Source: Hyphomicrobiales bacterium (GTDB lineage Bacteria; Pseudomonadota; Alphaproteobacteria; Rhizobiales; JALURZ01). Taken from it: a DNA stretch of 13,865 bases. Shown piece after piece: positions 6,796 through 13,865 of this stretch; position 1 is the first letter of the stretch; each line of letters starts with the position of its first letter. A program made the translations under genes and the position numbers. Below the pieces are notes generated by a model. That model searched no databases and was not told where the DNA came from. It saw only the letters and a program-made list of their open reading frames with translations. The stretch spans positions 1 through 13,865 of the forward strand of contig JALURZ010000088.1 in the NCBI GenBank assembly GCA_027058735.1. Direction: 5' to 3'.

Positions 6796-6855
6796 CTCCG
6801 GCAAATCCAGTCTCCTCGGTCAGGGCCGAATGGACAGCCTATTGAAAGCCCACAG

Positions 6856-8199
6856 CTAGCGCTCGGAAAACGCCATGTTCACCGAGCGGTATACAGGCTT
6901 GAGCAGATAGCGCGTGAGGGATTTGGCGCCGGTGATGATTTCGGCATTCACCACCATGCCCGGCAGCACCAGATGCTCCTTGCTCGCCAGCCCGACATAG
7001 TTCCGGCTCAGCGCGATCGAGGCCTTGTAATAGGGTTCGCCGCGTTCGGTCTGGAAGGTGGATGCGGAAATCCGCCGGACCGTGCCCTTGATGCCGCCGA
7101 ATTTCGCCGGATCATAGGTGGTGATCTTCACCTCGACCGGGTTGCCGACCTTGATATAGCCGATATCCTTCGGCTGGATCTGGACTTCCGCCACCAGTTC
7201 CTGATCGAGCGGCACGATGCGCGCCACGATGTCGCCGGGCTTGATGACCTCGCCGGGAGACTTGGGAACCAGTTCCTGTATGACGCCGCCAACCGGCGCG
7301 CGGACCACCAGGCGCTTGACGCGGTCGGAATGCTTGGCGATCGTCTCGGCGACTTCCGCCAGTTCCGCGGCGGCCTCCGCGCGCTGGGCGCTGAGCGACT
7401 GTTTGCGCTTGGCCGCCAGTTGCCGCAGGGCCGAGCGCGCGGCGTTCAGCCCGTCGCGCGCCGCCTCAAGGCGTCCGTTCATGGCGATCCAGCTCGCCTT
7501 CGTGGCCTCAAGGACGCGTTTGACCTCAAGAAAGTTGGCCCGCGATACATACCCCTCCCGGACCAGGTCTTTCCTGAGCGCGACCTGTTCTTCCTGCAGG
7601 GAGAGCTGGCGCGCAAGGCTTGCCGCCTGGGCCTCGGACGAGCGGATTTCGGCCTCTTTCTCGGAGATACTGGCTTTCAGACCGTCGCGCTCCCTGGCAA
7701 ACTGCTGGCGGCCGGCATTCAGCACATGACGCTCATTGGCGGCAAGCTTCGGAAAGGCCCTGCCGGGCGCGCCGAAATCCGGCTCCCGGTCTTCCAGCGC
7801 GGCGCGCAGGCGCTCGATCTTCAGCTTCAGTCCGGCGGCCTGAACCTTGAGTTTGCCCAGATCGGCCGACGCGGCGATCGGCTGCAGCCGCACCAGCGGC
7901 GCCCCGGCGGCAACCACCTCGCCCTCCCTGGCCAGAATTCCGGCAACCATCCCCCCTTCGAGATGCTGCACCAGCTTTTCAGAACCCGATGGCTTGATTT
8001 CGCCGGGCGCGATGGTCAATTCGCGCATTTCGGTGACCGTGGCCCACACCAGCATCACCGCGACAAAGCCGCTGGTGAGATAGAGAAGATGGGCAAACAG
8101 GCGCGGCGCGCGGCCTTCTTCCAGAATGAGGGGAAGCGTCAGCAGCCGCTGGCGTTCAAGGCGCGCGTCCTCACCGGATTGCCCGTTTGTTTTGAGCAT
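6856..8199 (-). CDS. HlyD-family membrane fusion protein (type I secretion periplasmic adaptor)
   Basis: This adaptor subunit (447 residues from ATG 8199) links an inner-membrane ABC exporter to an outer-membrane TolC-type channel. A short cytoplasmic N-terminus is followed by one membrane helix (about residues 34-55), a first lipoyl half-motif around LVQHLEGGMVAGIL, a long alpha-helical hairpin rich in Ala, Glu, Arg and Leu (roughly 115-300), and a second lipoyl half starting VRAPVGGVIQELVP. A beta-barrel/membrane-proximal part follows (VEVKITTYDPAKFGG and after), with the conserved late LVLPGMVVNAEI stretch. The start is uncertain: in-frame TTG 8232, GTG 8220 and GTG 8208 lie upstream, and the nearest AGGAG (8223-8227) is badly spaced for all of them. 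It is the last gene of a three-gene minus-strand operon behind two ABC genes, about 100 bp after the second. No TolC gene is visible. Confidence 0.92.
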   Translation of the reverse strand: MLKTNGQSGEDARLERQRLLTLPLILEEGRAPRLFAHLLYLTSGFVAVMLVWATVTEMRELTIAPGEIKPSGSEKLVQHLEGGMVAGILAREGEVVAAGAPLVRLQPIAASADLGKLKVQAAGLKLKIERLRAALEDREPDFGAPGRAFPKLAANERHVLNAGRQQFARERDGLKASISEKEAEIRSSEAQAASLARQLSLQEEQVALRKDLVREGYVSRANFLEVKRVLEATKASWIAMNGRLEAARDGLNAARSALRQLAAKRKQSLSAQRAEAAAELAEVAETIAKHSDRVKRLVVRAPVGGVIQELVPKSPGEVIKPGDIVARIVPLDQELVAEVQIQPKDIGYIKVGNPVEVKITTYDPAKFGGIKGTVRRISASTFQTERGEPYYKASIALSRNYVGLASKEHLVLPGMVVNAEIITGAKSLTRYLLKPVYRSVNMAFSER

Positions 8200-8299
8200 C
8201 AGACCCACACAACCACTCACAGCTCCTGCCAAAGACTACCAGCGCAGCGTTAAGCGAATGCTAACTGGGCGAGGGATTTCACCAAGCGCAATCGGCCCG

Positions 8300-10471
8300 C
8301 TACGCATCGCCGCTGGAGGCCGCGCCCGATGGCGGGAAAATGAGCGGCAGGACCTGCTCGGGCGCCGCGTCATGAACGATCTGGCCGTCGCGCATGAAAA
8401 CGAGCCGGTCGGCCAGCTTCATGTGGCTGGGGCGATGGGTGACCATGATGACCGTGGCCGCGCCGCGCAGGGATTCCAGCTTTTTCATCAAGGCGGCATC
8501 CCCCGCATTGTCGAGATTGTTGGCCGGTTCATCGAGCAGATAGATCGGCGCGTTCTTCACATAGGCGCGCGCGAGCATGATCCGCTGTTCCAGTCCGGTT
8601 GGCAGTTGGCTGCGCAGTTTCGCGGTCAACCGGGTGTCGAGGCGCTCGGGCAGGCATTCGCAATAGTCCTGCAGGGTCGCCTCCTTGGCCGCGGCGCGCA
8701 CCTGTTCGAATGTCGCCGTCGGCTGGGCAAGGCGCACGTTCTGGGCAACAGTGCCATGAAAAAGCGTAATATTCTGCGGCACATAGGCGATCGCATGGCG
8801 CAGTTCGCCCATGTCGAGCTGGCGGATGTCCAGCCCGTCGACGTGAACCGAGCCGGCCTGCGGCAGATAGAGCCCGGCGATGATCCGCAGCAGCGTGGAT
8901 TTGCCCGCCCCGCTGGCGCCGGCGATGGCGACAATCTGGCCGGCGGGAATGTCGAGCGAGACCCCCATCAGCGCCGGCTCGGCGCGCGGGCCATAGCGAA
9001 AGCTGACCCGGTTGAGCGCGACGGAGCCCACGAACCGCCGGTAGAACGAGGGCACGATACCAGGCAGCCGCTCGGGGCTCATGCGCATCAGATAATTGAC
9101 CTGGCGGAAGCTCTGCACCGCCTGATTGAGCCGGTTGAGACTGAGGAAAATGGCCTGTATGGGCGACAGGACCTTCCACACGAACGCCATGACCGCGATC
9201 AGCACGCCAATCGTCATCGCATCGTTCATGACCATCAGTGCGCCCAGAGCCAGCGTCGCCACGCCCGCCACCATCACCAGCGACTGGGTGATGGTCTGGA
9301 TTTTCATGGTCAGTTGCTGGGAGCGGAAATGGTGGCGCGAGGTGTCTTCCGACAGCTTGCGATAGCGCTCAAGCCACACCGCCTGGGCGTGGGATTCGCT
9401 GATTTCGCGCTGCCTGGAGACCAGTTCGATGATGAAATTCTGCATCTGTGCACGGGCCGCACCCGTCGCCTTGATGTGGAAATTGGTGAGCGGAACCGTG
9501 ATGAGCGCCATGATCGCGTAGATCGCGATGAGCGAAACGGGAACGGCCGCGATGGCGCCGCCGATCATGAAAATCGCGGTGATGAAGATGATCGCGAACG
9601 GCAGGTCGAGAATGGCGGCCGCCACGGTGCCGGTAAAAATATCGCGAATGCCGTCGAACTGCTTGAGGCGCGTGATCTGCGAGCCGATCGGCGCACGCTC
9701 GCTCATCGACACGGGCAGATGCAACAGTTGCTGAAAGGCCGCCGCCCCGATCAGAGTATCGAACCGCGCCCCGAGATAGGCCAGGCCGCGGGCGCGAATG
9801 GCCCGGATCACCATGTCCGCGCCGATCACGATGCCGATGCCGGCAAGAAAATAGAACAGCGTGTCCGTCGAACGCGTGCCGATCACCTTGTCATACACAT
9901 TCATCACATAGACCGGCACCGCGAGCGCGAACAGATTGGACACGAAAGTCAGTATCAGCAACTGCACGAACAGGCCGCGAAACCGCGCAAGCAGAATAGG
10001 CATCCAGCCATATCTGGCGATGTCCTGCCGGGCCTCGTGCGGATCGATTTCCGACACCGGATACAAGGTGCCGTTCAGGCATGCGGCCGGCTGTTCGTCA
10101 TAGCGCCCGCTTGCGGCATCGAACAGCGAGACCGTATCGTCTTCACGCGAAAGCAGCACCTTGAACCGGTTGCCGCCCGAAACGAGAAGGCAGGGCATCT
10201 GCTGGGGCGTGACGCGGGCCGGCTCGGTTTCGCTGGGCTGGCACTGATAGTTCAGCCGCGCGAGAACCGCGCGCAGATCGTCCAGCGCCTCAACCTCTTC
10301 GAAATGCGGCAGGCTTTCGATCAGATGGCGGGCCTCGCCGCGCCACCCGAGCGCATCCAGCAGCGGCGGCAGACAGGCGCCCGCCCCGGATTTTCCATTG
10401 AGCACGCAATAAGACCCGCTCTCCAGAAGCGCGTCCAGATCCTCCTGCAGCTTGTGAATGTTCCTGCCCAT
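8300..10471 (-). CDS. Type I secretion ABC transporter half with C39-like N-domain (canonical Walker/H-loop, degenerate signature)
   Basis: This 723-residue inner-membrane exporter subunit has three parts. Residues 1-150 resemble the peptidase C39-like domain of RTX/LapB-type exporters without a recognisable catalytic Cys-His pair, a domain that binds cargo rather than cleaving it. Residues about 165-450 form the transmembrane domain. Residues about 480-715 form the ATPase. Walker A is GASGAGKS (518-525), the Q-loop is YVPQ (Q566), Walker B is IYLLDE (643-648) and the H-loop is THRP (H679), all canonical. The signature that should read LSGGQ is LPTGL (623-627), so both the Ser and one Gly are lost. 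ATG 10471 follows GAGGA (10481-10485, 9-nt spacer). The gap to the upstream ABC gene is 20 bp. The motif pattern suggests this half pairs with that neighbour as a heterodimer. Confidence 0.93.
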   Translation of the reverse strand: MGRNIHKLQEDLDALLESGSYCVLNGKSGAGACLPPLLDALGWRGEARHLIESLPHFEEVEALDDLRAVLARLNYQCQPSETEPARVTPQQMPCLLVSGGNRFKVLLSREDDTVSLFDAASGRYDEQPAACLNGTLYPVSEIDPHEARQDIARYGWMPILLARFRGLFVQLLILTFVSNLFALAVPVYVMNVYDKVIGTRSTDTLFYFLAGIGIVIGADMVIRAIRARGLAYLGARFDTLIGAAAFQQLLHLPVSMSERAPIGSQITRLKQFDGIRDIFTGTVAAAILDLPFAIIFITAIFMIGGAIAAVPVSLIAIYAIMALITVPLTNFHIKATGAARAQMQNFIIELVSRQREISESHAQAVWLERYRKLSEDTSRHHFRSQQLTMKIQTITQSLVMVAGVATLALGALMVMNDAMTIGVLIAVMAFVWKVLSPIQAIFLSLNRLNQAVQSFRQVNYLMRMSPERLPGIVPSFYRRFVGSVALNRVSFRYGPRAEPALMGVSLDIPAGQIVAIAGASGAGKSTLLRIIAGLYLPQAGSVHVDGLDIRQLDMGELRHAIAYVPQNITLFHGTVAQNVRLAQPTATFEQVRAAAKEATLQDYCECLPERLDTRLTAKLRSQLPTGLEQRIMLARAYVKNAPIYLLDEPANNLDNAGDAALMKKLESLRGAATVIMVTHRPSHMKLADRLVFMRDGQIVHDAAPEQVLPLIFPPSGAASSGDA

Positions 10472-10491
10472 GGGTCGCGGTCCTCAGCCGG

Positions 10492-12471
10492 TCATGACGC
10501 GATCGCGCTGTCGCCATCGCGCGATGGCGCGCCAGCGGCCGGATTGCCCGATGGCGCGACCGCATCACGGTGCAGGCGCCCGTCCCGCAGAACGAACACG
10601 CGTCCGGCAACCTTCAGGAATGACGGCCGGCTGGACACCAGGATAATGGTCAGCGAGCCGCGCAGCCTGTCCATGCCTTCGCGCAGGAGCCGGTCGCTGC
10701 GCGCGTCCAGCGCCATGTTGGCTTCATCGAACAGCAGTATTCTGGGCCTGTAGGCCAGCGCGCGGGCAACGCCGATCCGCTGCATCATGCCGCCGGGGAT
10801 TTCACTGGCAATGCCTTCGTTGAGCATGGTGTCATAGCCGTCCGGGAGGCGGTGAATGTCCGCCTCCAGGCCGATAAGGCGGGCCGCCTCCACCGCAGCA
10901 TCAATGGTCTCGCCGGTCCGGAACATCGTGATGTTTTCAAGGATCGTGCCACGGAAGACAGCGGAATTCGCCGCCACATAGGCCATGGATGGATGAATTG
11001 AGGCGGTGGCCGGGAGCGGTTTGCCGTCGATCAGGATTTGTCCGGACACCGGACGCAATTCGCCGGAAATCAGCTTGAGCAAGGTTGACTTGCCGCAATT
11101 GTCCTTGCCCGTGAACGCCACGATCTCGCCGGCCGCCACGGTCAGGTTGATCCGGGAAAAAAGCTGCTCTTCGGCGTCGCGATAGCGGAATGCCAGATCG
11201 CGGATATCAATATCGCCGCGCACCGCTACCTCCTCGATCTCCCCCCACCCCTGGGCCTTGGGCAGTTCGAACAGCGCTTCGACCCGCGCGTTCGAAACGC
11301 TCAGGCTCTGCATCTGGGTCCACAGGCCGAGCCCGCGCAGAACCGGCTGCATGGAACGCCCCGCCAGCAGCGTGCAGGCGGCCAGCGTGCCCACCGTCAA
11401 GGCCCCGTTGATCACCATCAGGCCGCCAACCGTGACCACGGAAATCATGGTCAGATTGGCGAGAAGATTGCCGTAGGCCTGCGCCGCGTTGCCCAGGACA
11501 ATCGTCTGGTAGGTCGCTTCGGCGGTATTCTTCTGCAATCGTTCGAAGCGGCGCTGGATCTGCGGCTCCATGGCCAGGCTCTTGATGGTGCGAATGCCCG
11601 TCAGGGCTTCAACGATGAAGTCTATTTTCTTGTCATCGTTTTCCGCGCGCTCCTCAAGGACACGCTTGAGAGAGCGCGCCGACAGCACCGTGAGCGTCGC
11701 CAACCCGGCGAACAGGACGATCGGCACAAGCACGAGCGCGCCGCCGACCACCGCGATCAGGCCCAGAAAAATGACGACGAAGGGAAGGTCGATCAATAGC
11801 AGCCGCGATGGCCCGCCATGATAGTCGCGCAGCGCGTCAAGGGCGTTGAGGCGATCGATATTGACGCTGGGGGCATCCTTTTCGACGCGGTCTGGCGGTG
11901 CGTAGAGTATGCGGGCGACCGCATCCACGGCGGCACGGTGATGCGCGCGCGTCGCCGCCCAGCCCACCAGGTGGGCGCGCGCGATCTTCATGAACATTTC
12001 AACGATGACCACGACCCCCAGCCCGAGGATCAGCAGGGCAAGGGTGTCCGTTGCCTTGTTTGGCAGGATGCGGTCGTAGACCTGCAGGATGACCAGCGGC
12101 AGAGCCAGCGCGAGAAGATTGATGATCAGCGAACTTGCCATCACGGCCGGGTGCAGCTTCGGCGCGATGGGCAGCGGTTTCTTCCCGGCCCTGCCGGTTT
12201 TCGCGTCCTCGGCCGGGTCGCCGCCGGCGCTGTCGCGGCTTTCGTCCCCGCCGGGCGCGGTCAATGCGCCGGCCGGCGCCTGTTGGCGGGAAGCCGGCGC
12301 ATCGGCGCCATCCGCATCACCACCGGCGTCGGCCGCGCAGGGACCGTCTCCCCCGCAAGCGGGCACCGGCGGCCCGGTGCGGCCGAATTCCCGCTCCAGC
12401 CGTTCACGCAATGCACGTGCCTCGCCAGGCTCCGCGCCCAGGCTTGGGCGATCCGATTTGTTGTCCGGCAC
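10492..12471 (-). CDS. Type I secretion ABC transporter half with disordered N-terminus (degenerate Q-loop and H-loop)
   Basis: This is a 659-residue ABC exporter half. Residues 1-100 are low-complexity, rich in Ala, Gly, Asp and Pro and probably disordered, with no C39-type domain. Residues about 105-390 form the transmembrane domain (SSLIINLLALALPLVILQVYD at its start). Residues about 418-635 form the ATPase. Walker A GKDNCGKS (455-462) and Walker B ILLFDE (578-583) are intact, and the signature is IPGGM (558-562), keeping both glycines. The Q-loop glutamine is Ala (YVAA, A501) and the H-loop histidine is Ser (VSSR, S614). These losses complement those of the downstream ABC protein. The start is GTG 12471 with AGGAG at 12483-12487 (11-nt spacer). 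It is the first gene of the secretion operon and diverges from the large adhesin gene across 241 bp. Confidence 0.93.
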   Translation of the reverse strand: MPDNKSDRPSLGAEPGEARALRERLEREFGRTGPPVPACGGDGPCAADAGGDADGADAPASRQQAPAGALTAPGGDESRDSAGGDPAEDAKTGRAGKKPLPIAPKLHPAVMASSLIINLLALALPLVILQVYDRILPNKATDTLALLILGLGVVVIVEMFMKIARAHLVGWAATRAHHRAAVDAVARILYAPPDRVEKDAPSVNIDRLNALDALRDYHGGPSRLLLIDLPFVVIFLGLIAVVGGALVLVPIVLFAGLATLTVLSARSLKRVLEERAENDDKKIDFIVEALTGIRTIKSLAMEPQIQRRFERLQKNTAEATYQTIVLGNAAQAYGNLLANLTMISVVTVGGLMVINGALTVGTLAACTLLAGRSMQPVLRGLGLWTQMQSLSVSNARVEALFELPKAQGWGEIEEVAVRGDIDIRDLAFRYRDAEEQLFSRINLTVAAGEIVAFTGKDNCGKSTLLKLISGELRPVSGQILIDGKPLPATASIHPSMAYVAANSAVFRGTILENITMFRTGETIDAAVEAARLIGLEADIHRLPDGYDTMLNEGIASEIPGGMMQRIGVARALAYRPRILLFDEANMALDARSDRLLREGMDRLRGSLTIILVSSRPSFLKVAGRVFVLRDGRLHRDAVAPSGNPAAGAPSRDGDSAIAS

Positions 12472-12712
12472 GGCCCAGATTGCTCCTCAATGTGTCCGCT
12501 CGCGGGCACCCCGTCTTTTCCGGACTACGCAGCAATCATTATCTTTCCGTTAACCCTCCTGGATTCCCGCCAGCGCGAAGCGATATCGCACACCGCGTTT
12601 ATCGGGTTCTTTATTCAATTTTAAGCCGTATCTGCGACTATGGGCGCCGAGAAATCCGCCTCGCCGCAGGCCTGAGGCCGGACCGTGTTGTTCCTTGAGT
12701 ACTGGTATCCCA
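12472..12712. other. Divergent intergenic region between the secretion operon and the adhesin gene
   Basis: These 241 bp separate the GTG of the first ABC gene from the ATG of the repeat adhesin and must hold promoters for both units. The stretch around 12595-12625, with a TTTATTCAATTTTAAG core, is noticeably AT-rich and is the likeliest promoter core. No -35/-10 pair with good spacing could be assigned with confidence on either strand. The minus-strand ribosome binding site lies at 12483-12487. Confidence 0.4.
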
Positions 12713-13865
12713 ATGGCCGACAAGTCTTCGCCTCCCCCCGATTCTTCAGCGACGATGCCGAAGCAGCCAGGCGCGGGTTCCAGAGATGGCAGGTCCGGCG
12801 ACCGGGCCGTGCGCGAGGCCAGCGATTATGCCCCCGATTATGGGACGGCTGGGCAAACCGACTTCACGAACGCCAATCTTCACTACGGATCGCGGGAATT
12901 TGAAGACCCGACGATCGAAACCGTCACGCGTAGCGGTGGGCCGCTGGCGCCGGGGGCCGATGTGACATCTTCCACATCACCGGACCCCGCTGGCGGCAAA
13001 GGGGACGGCACGACGCCGCAGGGCGCCCGGACCGGCGGCGTCGATGCGGGCGAAGCCGGCGGCGCCGGCGTTTCGCCGGGCGCGGCGGCCTCCGGCGGCG
13101 CGGCCTCCGGCGGCGCGGCCTCCGGCGGCGCGGCCTCCGGCGGCGCGGCGGTGGCCAGCGGCGCGCAAAGCGCCCCGGCGCCGTTTCCCTTCAATCTGAT
13201 CGATGAGTTTTCACAAGCCCCCGAGCCCGCGGGCGTAGCGCCGACCACCGGTGCCGGGGCCTCTCCGGCCGCTTCCGGCGGCGGCGGTGCCAACCCGGGG
13301 CCCGTTCCCGGCAACGAAGGCCCCACCGACATCACCTTCTCGGGCACCTCGGTTGATGAGAACGCCGCCGCCGGCACCGTGGTGGCCACCCTGGGGGCGA
13401 GCGACCCGGATGCGGGCGAGACATTCACCTATGCGCTCACCGGCGATGCCTCCGGCAATTTCGAGATCGTCGGCAACGAAGTGCGGGTGCGCGCCGGCGC
13501 CACCATCGATTTCGAGAGCGCCCGGTCCCACGACATCACCGTGCAGGTCACCGACTCGGGCGGCAACACCTATCAGGAGACGGTGACCCTCACCGTCAAC
13601 GATCTCAACGAAGGCCCCACCGACATCACCTTCTCGGGCACCTCGGTTGATGAGAACGCCGCCGCCGGCACCGTGGTGGCCACCCTGGGGGCGAGCGACC
13701 CGGATGCGGGCGAGACATTCACCTATGCGCTCACCGATGATGCCTCCGGCAATTTCGAGATCGTCGGCAACGAAGTGCGGGTGCGCGCCGGCGCCACCAT
13801 CGATTTCGAGAGCGCCCGGTCCCACGACATCACCGTGCAGGTCACCGACTCGGGCGGCAACACCT
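12713..13865 (+). CDS. Large cadherin-repeat adhesin, probable type I secretion cargo, 3' end missing
   Basis: An open frame runs from ATG 12713 to the window end without a stop (384 codons visible). There is no Sec signal peptide or membrane helix, as expected for a type I cargo with a C-terminal signal. Residues 1-200 are Gly/Ala/Pro/Ser/Asp-rich and low-complexity, including four ASGGA units (126-145). From residue 201 come 98-residue repeats starting NEGPTDITFSG, with cadherin-like calcium-binding features (SVDEN, SDPDAG, TIDFES, NDLNE). The second copy is cut by the window end. Such repeats build the extender region of large surface adhesins (LapA/RTX type) or biofilm proteins. The neighbouring divergent ABC-ABC-HlyD operon is the likely exporter. 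The ATG has no clear Shine-Dalgarno, and an in-frame TTG lies 18 bp upstream. No LapG-type TAAG cleavage site or hemolysin-type nonapeptides are visible in this part. Confidence 0.85.
   Translation, partial: MADKSSPPPDSSATMPKQPGAGSRDGRSGDRAVREASDYAPDYGTAGQTDFTNANLHYGSREFEDPTIETVTRSGGPLAPGADVTSSTSPDPAGGKGDGTTPQGARTGGVDAGEAGGAGVSPGAAASGGAASGGAASGGAASGGAAVASGAQSAPAPFPFNLIDEFSQAPEPAGVAPTTGAGASPAASGGGGANPGPVPGNEGPTDITFSGTSVDENAAAGTVVATLGASDPDAGETFTYALTGDASGNFEIVGNEVRVRAGATIDFESARSHDITVQVTDSGGNTYQETVTLTVNDLNEGPTDITFSGTSVDENAAAGTVVATLGASDPDAGETFTYALTDDASGNFEIVGNEVRVRAGATIDFESARSHDITVQVTDSGGNT
13088..13147 (+). repeat. Perfect 4 x 15-bp minisatellite in the adhesin gene
   Basis: The 15-bp unit GCCTCCGGCGGCGCG is repeated four times without a single mismatch (13088-13102, 13103-13117, 13118-13132, 13133-13147). 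It encodes Ala-Ser-Gly-Gly-Ala each time. The unit length is a multiple of three, so changes in copy number would lengthen or shorten the N-terminal linker without shifting the frame. Confidence 0.95.
13313..13606 (+). repeat. Cadherin-like repeat unit 1 (294 bp, 98 codons)
   Basis: This is the first complete copy of a 294-bp tandem unit, from AAC GAA GGC to the GAT CTC before the next AAC GAA GGC. It encodes one cadherin-like beta-sandwich with likely calcium ligands at DEN, DPDAG, DFES and the NDLNE linker that leads into the next unit. Confidence 0.93.
13607..13865 (+). repeat. Cadherin-like repeat unit 2, cut by the window end
   Basis: By my reading, 259 of the 294 bases are present and match unit 1 except for one codon (GGC to GAT, Gly to Asp, in the TYALT-x-DASG segment), about 257 of 259 identical. 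The near-identity at synonymous positions points to recent duplication or continuing homogenisation rather than purifying selection on the protein alone. Confidence 0.93.

Noticed and set aside
8126..10753. Very long open frame on the plus strand (875 codons) opposite the ABC gene
   Set aside because: Its product is an unusual Arg/His/Asp/Gln-rich sequence with no family resemblance. It is the antisense shadow of a well-supported ABC transporter gene, as expected from GC-rich third positions.
12685..12903. 72-codon plus-strand frame overlapping the adhesin start
   Set aside because: It is in a different frame from the cadherin-repeat gene, ends quickly and has no family resemblance or clear ribosome binding site.
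13211..13825. 204-codon minus-strand frame with internal repeats
   Set aside because: The repeats only mirror the cadherin units on the other strand. The plus-strand reading gives calcium-binding cadherin motifs and a continuous gene.
13088..13865. Tandem repeats considered as a CRISPR array
   Set aside because: The repeats are directly abutting, in frame and protein-coding, with no spacers and no cas genes nearby.

Overview
The window looks like a high-GC alphaproteobacterial chromosome segment from a sulfur-oxidising organism. The sulfur-oxidiser call rests on an aprM-aprB-aprA cluster in which a small membrane protein replaces the QmoABC complex of sulfate reducers, and on an AprA sequence that reads like those of sulfur oxidisers. 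The alphaproteobacterial call rests on GC-rich codon use and on an intergenic palindromic element of a style I associate with that class. I would not name a genus.

Layout. 1-344 (minus) is the start of a MazG-like nucleotide pyrophosphohydrolase gene, cut by the window edge. A non-coding gap of about 320 bp with an AT-rich, promoter-like island separates it from the divergent aprMBA operon (665-3844, plus), which encodes the membrane anchor, iron-sulfur subunit and FAD subunit of adenylylsulfate (APS) reductase. A GC-rich hairpin follows aprA, then a calcineurin-like phosphodiesterase gene (3936-4715, plus). This gene converges on a tungsten-type aldehyde:ferredoxin oxidoreductase (AOR) family gene (4872-6581, minus). 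The gap between the two is filled by one large imperfect palindrome. Upstream of the AOR gene is a perfect 20-bp palindrome that looks like a TetR-type operator.

6856-12471 (minus) is a type I secretion operon: two ABC transporter half-molecules in tandem, then an HlyD-family membrane fusion protein. The two ABC proteins have complementary defects in their nucleotide-binding motifs, so the natural reading is an obligate heterodimer with one intact and one degenerate ATP site. Divergent from this operon, a large gene starts at 12713 (plus) and runs off the window. It encodes a secreted adhesin-like protein with a low-complexity N-terminal region, a perfect 4 x 15-bp minisatellite, and 98-residue cadherin-like repeats that are almost identical in DNA sequence. 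It is the obvious candidate cargo for the adjacent secretion system. No outer-membrane TolC-type gene, LapD/LapG regulators, sat or dsr genes are visible here.

The most interesting parts are the asymmetric two-ABC secretion system with its divergent repeat adhesin, the 126-bp palindrome, and the lone AOR gene with its operator-like palindrome. No tRNA, rRNA, CRISPR array, transposase or prophage gene was seen.
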